Made by a program: the position numbers and the translations under genes
The notes under the pieces: model-generated
What the model was told of the DNA's origin: nothing
What the model saw: only the letters and a program-made list of their open reading frames with translations
Databases searched by the model: none
Assembly (NCBI RefSeq): GCF_025567305.1
Contig: NZ_JAOQJP010000007.1
Coordinates: 1-64,000 of the forward strand
From: Lentihominibacter butyricus
Lineage (GTDB): Bacteria > Bacillota > Clostridia > Peptostreptococcales > Anaerovoracaceae
Reading direction: 5' to 3'
Length of the DNA: 64,000 nt
In this document: positions 24,902 through 33,501 of the stretch, in pieces
How the letters are laid out: the number at the start of each line of letters is the position of its first letter
How positions within the stretch are numbered: the first letter of the stretch is position 1

Positions 24902-26296
24902 ATGGCAGCTAAATCATGCTCATCTTTTATCATAGCAGGTTCAGAGACAAAGACGGGCGACATAATATTTGCCAAGAACAGCGACAGACCATTTAATGAA
25001 TCACAGCCACTGATATATTATCCTGCACAGGACTATCCTGAAGGAACATTTACAGAGTGCTCCTTTATAAAGATCCCGCAGGTGAGACATACATATGCAT
25101 GCATCGGCTCAAAGCCTCATTTCTTCTGGGGATTCGAGCACGGTATCAATGAGTTCGGTCTTATGATAGGCAATGAACAGGTATCAGGCCGTGAGATCCC
25201 AGAGAGAAGATGGGGACTGATCGGTATGGATATACTCAGACTCGCACTGGAAAGAGCGAAGACTGCAAGAGAAGCTATCGAAGTCATTGACGAGCTCCTT
25301 ACTACTATAGGTACAGGCGGAGCACCGGGACACAGGATCACGCCGTTCAACAGCAACTTCATCGTTTCTGATCCTAATGAATCGTTTACATTCGAATCAC
25401 ATCAGAGAAAATGGGTAGCTAAGAAAGTGGATCGCTATGCATACATAGGCAACTGCTATTCTATCCAGGAAGATTACGACATGATCGCAGACGGAGCTAT
25501 AGAAGAAGCTTGTGAAAAAGGCTGGTGGCATCCGGAAGTGCCGTTCAATCCTGCAAAGGCATGGACTGTTGACGAGCTTATGTATGATGAATCTGAAGGC
25601 TTCGTAAGATGGGCCAGAGTCGGAAGACTTATTTCAGATAAAGTGAATTCAGGTCACAAGATGGATATAAGAGATGCTATGAGCATTCTCAGAGACCACT
25701 ATGACGGAGTACCTGAGCTCCAGTCGATATTCAGTAAAGCTGCGAACAAGACATGCTCGATCTGTACACATCCGGGTGGTGTAGGCTATGGATGCGCATC
25801 GGCAGCAAGTACAGTAACTGTACTGAGAAAAGACGTTCCGGACGAACTGAGATTCACATACTGGGGAAGCATGGCACCTCCGTGCTGCTCGATATTCAGA
25901 CCTTACTACAATATCGGATTCCTTCCTGACGATCTGCAGCATGCACATGCGCTTTACAGACCTCAGGATCAGTGGTGGCAGTTCATCGAGCTCGAAAGAT
26001 ATATCGCACTGAACTACGAGAAGTTCGCGCCGAAAGTAAAAGAAGAATTCCACAAGATGGAAGAGGAATTCATACAGCAGGCAGAATATGTCGAAAGCTC
26101 ATACAACGGAGATATCAGCAAACTGAGAGATTTCTCCGCCGAAGCTACGAAGAGAAGTTCGGATAAGGCTATAGAGCTCACCAACGAGATCAAGAGCAAG
26201 CTTGTGACCAAGGATATAGACAGAATGCTCCTGAAATACTTCACTGAAGCATCTGACGAATGCGGCATGGACTACGACAAGAGCATCATCAAATAG
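24902..26296 (+). CDS. secernin-like C69 family hydrolase
   Basis: A 464-residue N-terminal-nucleophile hydrolase of the C69 family. The sequence after a short propeptide, CSSFIIAGSETKTGDIIFAKNSDRP, followed by FFWGFEHGINEFGLMIGNEQV, is close to secernins. The expected nucleophile is Cys6 after removal of MAAKS. C69 enzymes cleave dipeptides or other amides, and secernins may have different substrates. There is no signal peptide, so it is cytoplasmic. ATG 24902 was chosen because GGAGG lies 8 bases before it; an earlier start at 24866 overlaps the leader. Codon use looks tuned for high expression. Confidence 0.83.
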   Translation: MAAKSCSSFIIAGSETKTGDIIFAKNSDRPFNESQPLIYYPAQDYPEGTFTECSFIKIPQVRHTYACIGSKPHFFWGFEHGINEFGLMIGNEQVSGREIPERRWGLIGMDILRLALERAKTAREAIEVIDELLTTIGTGGAPGHRITPFNSNFIVSDPNESFTFESHQRKWVAKKVDRYAYIGNCYSIQEDYDMIADGAIEEACEKGWWHPEVPFNPAKAWTVDELMYDESEGFVRWARVGRLISDKVNSGHKMDIRDAMSILRDHYDGVPELQSIFSKAANKTCSICTHPGGVGYGCASAASTVTVLRKDVPDELRFTYWGSMAPPCCSIFRPYYNIGFLPDDLQHAHALYRPQDQWWQFIELERYIALNYEKFAPKVKEEFHKMEEEFIQQAEYVESSYNGDISKLRDFSAEATKRSSDKAIELTNEIKSKLVTKDIDRMLLKYFTEASDECGMDYDKSIIK

Positions 26297-26378
26297 ATGC
26301 CGCGCTCATTATCTGGTAAATAAATAGATGTATTTGGATGTCACACATTCGGATACCCCCAAATGAATATTATGCATA

Positions 26379-26440
26379 CCGCAGTGCTGGTGTCGGGCAA
26401 TATCTATGATATATGCCTGATATCAGTGCTGTGGTTTTTT
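26379..26440 (+). terminator. large terminator after the secernin-like gene
   Basis: A long imperfect stem (CCGCAGTGCTG... with ...CAGTGCTGTGG) encloses a pyrimidine/AT loop and is followed by six T. Confidence 0.85.
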
Positions 26441-26489
26441 GTAAAGAGATCAAATAAGCAAAATTGTATGCAAAATCTCTTCCCTTTTG

Positions 26490-26498
26490 TGGTATAAT
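26490..26498 (+). promoter_or_regulatory. extended -10 promoter of the permease gene
   Basis: TGG followed by TATAAT (26493-26498) forms an extended -10 element; no good -35 is seen at 17 bases. The ATG follows after 75 bases. Confidence 0.65.
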
Positions 26499-26573
26499 AG
26501 ACAAAGTGTGTAAATTTGCTGAAAAATGTCAAGTTATAGTTTCATACTATTTAATATTTTAGGAGAAGTAATA

Positions 26574-27851
26574 ATGTCTAAGGAAAAAAAGGAAAGAGAG
26601 ATTATTGAGATCAATGAGAAGCCGCCTGTCGGCAAATGGATCCCGCTGAGTATCCAGCATACGTTTGCGATGTTCAGTGCATCCGTGCTGGTTCCGGTGC
26701 TGTTCGGGATACCGGCTTCGATCGTTCTGCTGATGAACGGTATAGGCACACTGCTGTTTATTCTTATCACAAAGGGCAGATCGCCGGCATACCTCGGTTC
26801 GAGCTTTGCATTCCTGTCACCGGGATTCATCGTTATCGGAAGCATGGGATATCAGTACTGTCTGGGTGGATTCATCTGTGCGGGGGCGATATTCTGTATC
26901 GTTGCGATAATCATAAAGTTCGCAGGTGTAAACTGGATAGACGCGGTGCTTCCGCCTGCTGCAATGGGTCCTATCGTTGCACTGATAGGTCTTGAACTGG
27001 CAGGCTCGGCAGCAAGCACAGGCGGCATCATCAGTTCAGAAGGATCGTCGATAGACCCTAAATTTGTATTCGTGTTCATTTTCACGCTGGCTCTGGCTAT
27101 CGTGGGGCAGGTAGTGTTCAGAGGGTTCGCGGCAGCTATAGCTATCCTGATCGCGATCGTTTCAGGCTACGTGCTCGCTATGATAATGGGGCTTGTGGAT
27201 TTCAGTGCGGTAACAGAAGCGAGTGTGTTCGCACTGCCGGCATTCATGGCGCCTAAGTTCAACCTTGGAGCTATCATCATAATCATACCAGCATCGCTTA
27301 CAGTCATTTCGGAACACATTTCGCATCAGATCGTAACAAGCGAGATCGTAGGAAGAGATCTCCTCAGAGATCCGGGACTTCACCGTTCACTGCTTTCAGA
27401 CGGAATCTCAACGATGCTGTCAGGTCTCTGCGGTTCAGTCCCTACGACTACATACGGTGAAAATATCGGCGTTATGGCAGTTACAAAAGTTTACAGCGTG
27501 TGGGTAATAGGCGGAGCAGCTGTATTCTCCATCCTGCTTTCTTTCTTCGGCCAGGTAAGTGCGCTGATCAGCACTATCCCGGGACCGGTAATGGGAGGCA
27601 TCAGCTTCCTGCTGTATGGTATGATCGCTGCATCCGGTATCAGACTTCTCGTCGATAAGAAGGTGGATTACTCCAAGCCGAGAAACCTTGCGATGACAGC
27701 AGTAGTTTTCGTAGTCGGACTTTCTGGAGCATCCATCCAGATAGGTGAGGTACAGCTCACAGGTATGTGCCTTGCTACGATCGTAGGTATCGTGATGGGT
27801 CTTCTCATGTTCATCATAGACAAGTGCGGATGGGCAAACGATGCAGAATAA
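26574..27851 (+). CDS. uracil-xanthine permease family (NCS2) transporter
   Basis: A 425-residue membrane protein with about 14 hydrophobic segments. The N-terminal WIPLSIQHTFAMFSASVLVP and the central ITVISEHISHQI, SDGISTMLSGLCGSVPTTTYGENIGV match the UraA branch of NCS2 nucleobase transporters, including the Glu and Gly residues around the base-binding site. Uracil is the likely substrate, with proton symport. ATG 26574 is preceded by AGGAGA; an upstream in-frame start lacks a site. No purine or PyrR-type leader structure was recognised in the short leader. Confidence 0.88.
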   Translation: MSKEKKEREIIEINEKPPVGKWIPLSIQHTFAMFSASVLVPVLFGIPASIVLLMNGIGTLLFILITKGRSPAYLGSSFAFLSPGFIVIGSMGYQYCLGGFICAGAIFCIVAIIIKFAGVNWIDAVLPPAAMGPIVALIGLELAGSAASTGGIISSEGSSIDPKFVFVFIFTLALAIVGQVVFRGFAAAIAILIAIVSGYVLAMIMGLVDFSAVTEASVFALPAFMAPKFNLGAIIIIIPASLTVISEHISHQIVTSEIVGRDLLRDPGLHRSLLSDGISTMLSGLCGSVPTTTYGENIGVMAVTKVYSVWVIGGAAVFSILLSFFGQVSALISTIPGPVMGGISFLLYGMIAASGIRLLVDKKVDYSKPRNLAMTAVVFVVGLSGASIQIGEVQLTGMCLATIVGIVMGLLMFIIDKCGWANDAE

Positions 27852-27956
27852 CAGATAATACGCGTGCCTGTTCATGAAACTCGTAAAAAGCAGGTGTGCG
27901 GGATCTTTGCATAAAAACGATACGCCGCGGGGAACCGCGGAAACCAAAGACGTTGA

Positions 27957-28006
27957 AGCATGCAGCCAGTGTCATGTAAAGTATGGACTGGCGGCATGCT
28001 TTTTTA
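27957..28006 (+). terminator. terminator after the NCS2 permease
   Basis: GCATGC-A-GCCAGT pairs with ACTGGC-G-GCATGC around an 18-base loop, followed by six T. The 100 bases before it contain two CCGCGG repeats but no gene. Confidence 0.9.
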
Positions 28007-28019
28007 ATATATCACAGGG

Positions 28020-28048
28020 TTACAATGTATGCTTTTTTGGTATATAAT
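28020..28048 (+). promoter_or_regulatory. promoter of the channel operon
   Basis: TTACAA (28020-28025), 17 bases, TATAAT (28043-28048). Confidence 0.75.
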
Positions 28049-28132
28049 AGACAAAGCCGGGTCTGCCGGGGTGGCTGAATGATGATATATGCAGGCGGAG
28101 CCGGGAGTGATCAAAGATACAGGAGAGAAAAA

Positions 28133-28546
28133 ATGAAGCAGATAAGACTGCTGTGGATGATAATAAAAAGATGTAATGCTGACAAGGTGCTTTATGCATT
28201 CGTGATAAGCTTCTTTGCATCAGCTTTCGTGGTGATGCTCGCAGAGCCGGGGATCAGCAGCTATGGTGAAGGAATGTGGTACTGCTTTGTAGCATGCACG
28301 ACGATAGGGTTCGGTGATTTTGCGGCGGTGACGCTGATAGGACGCATAGCTACGGTATATATCGCACTGTGCCAGATAATGCTCGTCGCGATACTGCCGG
28401 GCATAATAGTGACATATTATATGGAAGTGATACACAGACGCGAACAGGAGTCGCTGACGATGTTCATGGACAAGCTGGAGAGGCTGCCTGAGCTTTCGAG
28501 GGAGGAGCTCGAGCAGATAGCTGAAAAGGTCAGGAAAATCAGGTGA
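28133..28546 (+). CDS. two-helix potassium-channel-like protein
   Basis: A 137-residue protein with two membrane helices flanking a pore loop that ends in TTIGFGDF, the potassium selectivity filter. After the second helix comes a charged, coiled tail (RREQESLTMFMDKLERLPELSREELEQIAEKV) of about 35 residues, probably a tetramer-forming helix. ATG 28133, with AGGAGAG before it, was chosen over an upstream in-frame ATG. A ClC channel gene follows 15 bases later. The pair may balance K+ and Cl- across the membrane. Confidence 0.85.
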   Translation: MKQIRLLWMIIKRCNADKVLYAFVISFFASAFVVMLAEPGISSYGEGMWYCFVACTTIGFGDFAAVTLIGRIATVYIALCQIMLVAILPGIIVTYYMEVIHRREQESLTMFMDKLERLPELSREELEQIAEKVRKIR

Positions 28547-28561
28547 GGAGAAGGAGATAAT

Positions 28562-29842
28562 ATGAGTAGGAACAGGACAGGGAAAATATTGATGTTCGGA
28601 GTCTTTTCGCTGGTGCTGGGTGCGGCGGCGGGAGCTGTGGTATGGATTGTGGTGAGCCTTGCGAATCTCGGCATCATGCTGTTGTGGGATCTGCTGCCGA
28701 AAGCTGTAGGTGTGACTGCGGAGCCGGGAAAACTCGGGTTTGTCATCTACAGCCTCTGCATATGTATCGCGGGCGGCATTATCATCGGTCTGTGGCAGAG
28801 AAAAAACGGGATACTGCCTGATGAGACCGAGCAGGTGATGGGCAGGATAAAGCGCAGCGGTTCATATCCGTACAACAGGATCCATATCCTCGTGATCTCT
28901 GCGCTGCTGCCGATAATATTTGGAGGGACGATCGGACCGGAAGCGGGTCTTATAGGCGTGATCGCAGCGATATGCTGTCTTGTGGGAGATATACTGAAAT
29001 GCAAGGGCGATGAGGTGGCTGCGCTCGCAGAGGCCGGAATGGCAGCTGCTGTCGGCGCGATATTCAATGCTCCGCTTTTTGGTATCGCAGATAATCTTGA
29101 ATCGGTCAGAGGAAAAGGAAAAAACAGAAAGAGACTGGTGAGCAAAAAGGCCAGAGTGTTCATTTATGTGATGGGAGTCATAGGCGGGATGGCCGTGATG
29201 ATGCTTCTCAGCAAGGCTTTTGGCGGCGGCAGCGGTCTGCCGAGGTTCGACGCGCGTCATGCGATGGGACTGGCTCAGTGGAAATGGTTCGTTCCTATGC
29301 TCGTGCTCAGCGTGCTGTTCGGGCTGTATTATCTGCTGATGAGATATATGACTAGATCGATAGGAGGTCTCCTTGAAAAGTACAGGGTGACGAGCTGTGT
29401 GATCGCAGGTGTCGTGGTAGCGATCGTGACTTCACTGGCTCCGTTCACTTCTTTTTCCGGGGAAGAGGGGATCTCTCAGCTCATGGAAAACTGGCAGGCG
29501 GTATCGCCTGCGGTGCTCGTGGCAGCTGCAGTGCTGAAGCTGTTTACAGTGAATGTGTGCGTGGATCTAGGATGGAGAGGCGGCAGCATATTCCCGCTGA
29601 TATTTTCCGGAGTTGCGGCAGGTTATGCCTTCGCATCTCTTGCAGGCATGGATGGCGCATTTGCCGTAGCTGTGTTCTGCGCGGGGATCTATTCGTACGT
29701 GAACAGGAAGCCTGTTTCGGTGATAATGATACTGCTGATGTGCTTCCCTGTGACGTACATACTGCCGATAGCTGCGGCGTCCTTTGCAGCATCGTTCATA
29801 CCGGCGCCTAAAGTGCTGCTGAGAAGCGTGAAGACAGAGTAG
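28562..29842 (+). CDS. ClC family chloride channel/transporter
   Basis: A 426-residue membrane protein of the ClC family with about ten helices. The anion-filter motif GGTIGPEAGLIG near residue 120 corresponds to GxIGPE, and NAPLFG and the late GGSIFPLIFSGVAAG (GGxFxP) complete the selectivity region. Residues suggest a transporter or channel for chloride or fluoride-like anions, which I cannot separate. No CBS tail is present. It follows the K+ channel gene in one operon with GGAGAAGGAG between. Confidence 0.88.
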   Translation: MSRNRTGKILMFGVFSLVLGAAAGAVVWIVVSLANLGIMLLWDLLPKAVGVTAEPGKLGFVIYSLCICIAGGIIIGLWQRKNGILPDETEQVMGRIKRSGSYPYNRIHILVISALLPIIFGGTIGPEAGLIGVIAAICCLVGDILKCKGDEVAALAEAGMAAAVGAIFNAPLFGIADNLESVRGKGKNRKRLVSKKARVFIYVMGVIGGMAVMMLLSKAFGGGSGLPRFDARHAMGLAQWKWFVPMLVLSVLFGLYYLLMRYMTRSIGGLLEKYRVTSCVIAGVVVAIVTSLAPFTSFSGEEGISQLMENWQAVSPAVLVAAAVLKLFTVNVCVDLGWRGGSIFPLIFSGVAAGYAFASLAGMDGAFAVAVFCAGIYSYVNRKPVSVIMILLMCFPVTYILPIAAASFAASFIPAPKVLLRSVKTE

Positions 29843-29959
29843 ACGCCGATGTACCGGATCGGTATATTAAATATGTATGATTTCTGTTCATGATATGTAA
29901 AAATCTTCAGATTTATGGTATATTATGTATATCAATAAGTTAGCGGAGGCGATTTGCAG

Positions 29960-31240
29960 ATGAGTAGAAAATTCATACTCAACCTCGATTACGCCCTTAT
30001 ACAGGGCGCGTACTGGGGATTTTACATAGTGACAGGTATCTTTGTGTCGGTCTATATGCTGGGGAAGGGATATTCAAATACTTCCATCGGCATCGTGATC
30101 GCGCTGGGAAATATCCTGTCTGTTTTTGTGCAGACGATACTTGCCAATATAACGGACAGCGCGGAGAAAATAAATGATATCTCGGTCATAAAGATACTGC
30201 TGTTGGTGCTGTTCGTGCTGACCGGCGGTGTGCTGCTGATAGGAACGAAATCTTTGCTGCTGACTGTAGTGTATACGGTACTCATAGTTGTGCACACTGC
30301 GCTGCACCCGTTTGTAAACGCGCTGAGTTTCACGCTGAGTGAAGGCGGGGATCACGTTAGCTTCGGGATCGGCAGGAGTATGGGGTCGCTGGTGGCAGCG
30401 GTACTCGGGCTTGTCATGGGATATATGGTTTCGGATCATGGCGTAGATGTTATACTGATAACCGGGCTGGTGCTGCTCGCAGTGATGGAAGCGGTGATGT
30501 TCATAACCGGGAGGCATTACAGGAATCTGTGTGCCGAGGGGAGATCTTTCCCGGGAAATGTCAGTGGAGCAGGCGATGCAGCGGCGGCAGGCAGCAGTAC
30601 CGGCTATGAGGATACTGATGGTATTGTGGACGGTGCTGGATGTGCGGACGACGCACAGATCGGGTTCGGTGAGTTCATTTCGGGAAACAAGGTGTTCATG
30701 CTGCTGAGCGCAGGCGTTGTGGCGCTGTTTTTCGGGAATGTGATACTTGAGAATTTCACGATACAGATCGTTGACAGCATTGGCGGTGATACTGAGCAGA
30801 TGGGTATGGTCGTGTTCGTGATGGCTATACTGGAAATGCCTGCGATGCTGTTCTTTGACAAGCTCAGGAGCAGGTTTTCATATATACTGCTGCTTCGAGT
30901 ATCCGCAGTGTTCTTCGCGATAAAGATAATAATGATATGGCTGGCGCCTTCGATGACGTTCATATATCTTGCACAGGTGAACCAGGTGCTGGGATACGGT
31001 CTGATGTTCCCTGCTATGGTCGGGTTTATCGATGATATCATGTCAAAAGGTGAGGCAGTCAGAGGGCAGGCTGTGTTCACGACTGCGATCACTGTCGGGA
31101 ACGTGCTGGGCTGCGTGTTCGGGGGCAGGATACTGGATATCGCTTCAGTCAGGACGCTGCTCTTCATCAGTTCGCTTATCACTGTTGCAGGTACACTTGT
31201 GATCTGTGCGGCTGTAAATCATGTAAAACACAGGAACTGA
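29960..31240 (+). CDS. MFS transporter, LacY/NupG-like branch
   Basis: A 426-residue transporter with about 12 helices split by a long hydrophilic loop (residues about 190-240, rich in Gly, Ala and Asp). The start SRKFILNLDYALIQGAYWGFY and the GYSNTSIGIVIALGNI segment match MFS_1-like proteins. The substrate is unknown. ATG 29960 is preceded by GGAGG at 29945-29949; a TTG six bases earlier would be too close to that site. The likely promoter is an extended -10, TGG-TATATT, near 29913-29921. Confidence 0.82.
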   Translation: MSRKFILNLDYALIQGAYWGFYIVTGIFVSVYMLGKGYSNTSIGIVIALGNILSVFVQTILANITDSAEKINDISVIKILLLVLFVLTGGVLLIGTKSLLLTVVYTVLIVVHTALHPFVNALSFTLSEGGDHVSFGIGRSMGSLVAAVLGLVMGYMVSDHGVDVILITGLVLLAVMEAVMFITGRHYRNLCAEGRSFPGNVSGAGDAAAAGSSTGYEDTDGIVDGAGCADDAQIGFGEFISGNKVFMLLSAGVVALFFGNVILENFTIQIVDSIGGDTEQMGMVVFVMAILEMPAMLFFDKLRSRFSYILLLRVSAVFFAIKIIMIWLAPSMTFIYLAQVNQVLGYGLMFPAMVGFIDDIMSKGEAVRGQAVFTTAITVGNVLGCVFGGRILDIASVRTLLFISSLITVAGTLVICAAVNHVKHRN

Positions 31241-31278
31241 TGCGGAGCAGAAGCATGGAGCTTTTTCGTAGGGAGATA

Positions 31279-31307
31279 TTGACAAAAGCCTGGTGCAGAT
31301 GTATATT
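31279..31307 (+). promoter_or_regulatory. promoter of the convergent small RNA
   Basis: TTGACA (31279-31284), 17 bases, TATATT (31302-31307). It faces the 31413-31496 peptide gene from the other side, with no open frame of note downstream. Confidence 0.8.
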
Positions 31308-31313
31308 TTAAAT

Positions 31314-31400
31314 ATAAAAGAGAAGCCGATGAACGGCTGCTCAAAATTGTTTGGAAGTAAAAACTCCGTCACAATATGAGGGCATTGGACGGAGTTTTAC
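31314..31400 (+). ncRNA. candidate antitoxin small RNA
   Basis: A strong promoter at 31279-31307 and a terminator at 31360-31400 define a transcript of about 85 bases without a coding frame. It contains AGCCG-ATGAA-CGGCT, a short hairpin. GAGAAGCCG (31320-31328) can pair at 8 of 9 positions with CGGCTGCTC in the leader of the convergent peptide mRNA. The two RNAs also share the terminator region. This is the layout of the Enterococcus par (Fst) type I system. The transcript is inferred, not observed. Confidence 0.6.
31360..31400. terminator. shared bidirectional terminator
   Basis: AAAACTCCGTC (31360-31370) and GACGGAGTTTT (31388-31398) form a perfect 11-bp stem. It can end the plus-strand small RNA and the minus-strand peptide mRNA. 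Confidence 0.85.
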
Positions 31401-31412
31401 TTTTATGTAAAA

Positions 31413-31496
31413 CTATCGCCTGATTTCAATAACCAGGGCGATGAGGGATATAACGAACATACCAAAAGCTAAGAGCTCTGAAAGTGTTATATACAT
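31413..31496 (-). CDS. 27-residue membrane peptide, putative type I toxin
   Basis: Minus-strand frame of 27 residues: MYITLSELLAFGMFVISLI, then ALVIEIRR. It is one hydrophobic helix with a short charged tail, like the holin-like/Fst-type toxin peptides of Firmicutes (starts such as MxxTxxELL or MYVTxxDL). GAGGAGG ends 8 bases before ATG, an excellent ribosome site, and lies in a hairpin with CTCCTC. Promoter TTGTAA-17-TATAAT stands upstream and the terminator at 31360-31400 follows. Peptides of this type depolarise the membrane when made in excess and are held down by an antisense RNA. The toxin role is inferred. Confidence 0.72.
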   Translation of the reverse strand: MYITLSELLAFGMFVISLIALVIEIRR

Positions 31497-31505
31497 CCGC
31501 ATCAC

Positions 31506-31522
31506 CTCCTCTCAGTGAGGAG
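31506..31522 (-). promoter_or_regulatory. hairpin hiding the toxin ribosome site
   Basis: In the minus-strand mRNA CTCCTC and GAGGAG pair around ACTGA, so the ribosome site GAGGAGG is sequestered within its own leader. This slows translation in many type I toxin messages. Confidence 0.65.
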
Positions 31523-31558
31523 CAGCCGTCCACCGTGTCTCAGGCTTCTCTGTATCGC

Positions 31559-31587
31559 ATTATAATATTAATATCAATTATTTACAA
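31559..31587 (-). promoter_or_regulatory. promoter of the toxin peptide mRNA
   Basis: On the minus strand TTGTAA (31587-31582), 17 bases, TATAAT (31564-31559). The mRNA would start near 31552 and run about 190 bases to the shared terminator. Confidence 0.8.
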
Positions 31588-31623
31588 TATTTCACATAAA
31601 GGAATTTGTAAAATATTGGATAA

Positions 31624-32388
31624 TCATATATACCTTTCGATCAGGATGTAAGTCCTGTCTTTTCTGGTCTGTCCGCCGATTTCGCGCAGATATGCCTTTC
31701 CTTTTCCACGAAAAACAAGCTTATCGCCCTGTTCGACTTTAGCGTCGGGCTTTTCTGTCTGCATGCTGTTGACGAACACGAGTCCGGAACGGATGGCTTC
31801 GGCCGCCTTTGCACGTGAAAGACGGAACGCCGAGGATATCACGTTGTCCAGGCGCAGGGAAGCGACCGTATCTTTTATCATTTCAGTGTGTGCATCAGGA
31901 ATGTGGAGCTGATCGATCGGCAGTGCTTCGGTCGTCAGTGCTGTGCGGCCGGCATTGGCGTAATTCGTGAGTATGAAATCGCGGATGTCGTCCATGATTA
32001 TGATGTCGGCGCCGTTTTTGTGGACAAGTATGTCTCCGGTCATCTCGCGTCTGATGCCTAGCCCTGTGAGCGAACCGAGGTAATCGCGGTGTGTCAGTTT
32101 GCGGCCGCCTTCGCGTGCTGTGATACGGATGACCGATACCGGACAGTCGGACACATCTGCATAATCAGGGAGAAAGCATGCGATCGTGCGCTCTGCATCA
32201 TCGTATCCTCCGTAAAATACGCATCGTACGTCACCGCCGCCCGTCAGTTCTCTGCAGAGCTTTTCCGCAAGTGATCTCTGACGCAGATCGAGAAAATTCG
32301 AGCATGTCAGTCGATACTGCGAAAGGCACTGGTCGAATTTATCTTCTATATTTGCAAGCATTATTTTATCTTCTTTGGTCATTTCCAT
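31624..32388 (-). CDS. ylmH: YlmH-type S4-domain RNA-binding protein
   Basis: A 254-residue protein. The N-terminal two-thirds is the YlmH domain (CVFYGGYDDAERTIACFLPDY, RDYLGSLTGLGIRREMTGDI). The C-terminus is an S4 RNA-binding domain (VASLRLDNVISSAFRLSRAKAAEAIRSGLVFVN). YlmH has recently been tied to ribosome-associated quality control in Bacillus; it often sits in division gene clusters, but here it stands alone on the minus strand. I chose ATG 32388 (MEMTKEDK) to match family length; upstream in-frame codons continue to 32499 but have no ribosome site. Confidence 0.87.
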   Translation of the reverse strand: MEMTKEDKIMLANIEDKFDQCLSQYRLTCSNFLDLRQRSLAEKLCRELTGGGDVRCVFYGGYDDAERTIACFLPDYADVSDCPVSVIRITAREGGRKLTHRDYLGSLTGLGIRREMTGDILVHKNGADIIIMDDIRDFILTNYANAGRTALTTEALPIDQLHIPDAHTEMIKDTVASLRLDNVISSAFRLSRAKAAEAIRSGLVFVNSMQTEKPDAKVEQGDKLVFRGKGKAYLREIGGQTRKDRTYILIERYI

Positions 32389-32742
32389 AATGTTATGCCA
32401 CTCTTTCTTTTTTCTGATGTGCCGGGGCATTACAGCACCCGGATGTGTTTTTCTTATTCTAATTATAGGAGAGCGGGAGGCGGAGCGCAACTTTTTCATT
32501 GTCGTTTTCTGCAGACTGCTGTGTGATCTTCATTCTGAGGTTTTATGCAAAAGCGCAGTGTGCAGACAGTAAGAGCAGGACGTCAGGATGCGGCGCGCTT
32601 TGCATATGGCAAGAATCGGCGCTCTGTGCTATCATGGATGAGACGGATCGCCTGCAGGAGGCAGGCGGCCAGGGGAGAAAACAAGTCAGGCTCTGCCGCT
32701 AAGTACGGCAGAGCCGTAAAGAAGATTGAAACGGAGGCTATG

Positions 32743-33501
32743 ATGATAAATGGAGAACTGAAGTGCCCGGGAAGCTATGACGTGCCGTATTCCGCAGAGA
32801 TAAAAGGCGGAGAAAAGACTGCGGTCATCGTTGTGCACGGATTTGCGAGCAGCAAGGAAAGCCCGACTGTGAAAATGCTGATGGAAAATCTGCCGAAGCA
32901 CGGCATCGCTGTGATAGCGTTCGATTTCCCGGCACATGGTGTGAGTCCGGTGAACGGAGATTTTCTCACGGTGGAAAACTGCACCGCGGATCTCGCAGAT
33001 ATGGAAAAGCACGTCAGAGAGCTGCTGCCAGAGGCTGAGATCGGATATTTCGGGTCGAGTTTCGGCGCATACATCACGCTGATATATCTGATGGAGCGCG
33101 ATGCAGAGGGGACGAAGGCATTCCTCAGAAGCGCGGCGGTGAACATGTCTGAGTATTTTCTGGAACTTACAGCGGAAGAGCGTGCTGCTCTTGACGAGCA
33201 CGGATATTTCATGCTGGATGACAGCGTGAGACCGGTGAAGATCACGGCGGGATTCATAGAAGACCTCAAAGACCACGATATAATGGAAGGATTTGAGCGA
33301 AAGGGTCAGGAGCTGCTGATGATCCACGGAAGTGAGGATGAGGACATCGCCTACGACAGAGCGAAAGCATTCGCGGAAAAATACGATATAGATCTGGTGA
33401 CGATCGACGGCGGCGACCACAGGCTGTCGATACCGGGAGCGCCGGAACGGGTACTGAGCGAAGCGGTCGGATTTTTCGGAGGAGACCAGGAGACAAGATG
33501 A
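32743..33501 (+). CDS. alpha/beta hydrolase (serine, BD-FAE/YkfI-like)
   Basis: A 252-residue alpha/beta hydrolase. VVHGFASSKES forms the oxyanion side, GYFGSSFGAY holds the nucleophile Ser in GxSxG form, an Asp lies in IHGSEDEDI, and the catalytic His is in DGGDHRLS. Substrates of such short esterases are usually acyl esters or peptides. ATG 32743 has GGAGG 5 bases upstream; the in-frame ATG at 32740 is too close. Upstream in-frame codons to 32545 look non-coding. The stop overlaps the next start (ATGA), linking it to the radical SAM gene. Confidence 0.83.
   Translation: MINGELKCPGSYDVPYSAEIKGGEKTAVIVVHGFASSKESPTVKMLMENLPKHGIAVIAFDFPAHGVSPVNGDFLTVENCTADLADMEKHVRELLPEAEIGYFGSSFGAYITLIYLMERDAEGTKAFLRSAAVNMSEYFLELTAEERAALDEHGYFMLDDSVRPVKITAGFIEDLKDHDIMEGFERKGQELLMIHGSEDEDIAYDRAKAFAEKYDIDLVTIDGGDHRLSIPGAPERVLSEAVGFFGGDQETR

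Noticed and set aside
27900..28006. Riboswitch before the channel operon
   Set aside because: The CCGCGG repeats and the hairpin end in a terminator before the promoter at 28020, so they belong to the upstream transcript; no known riboswitch core was recognised.
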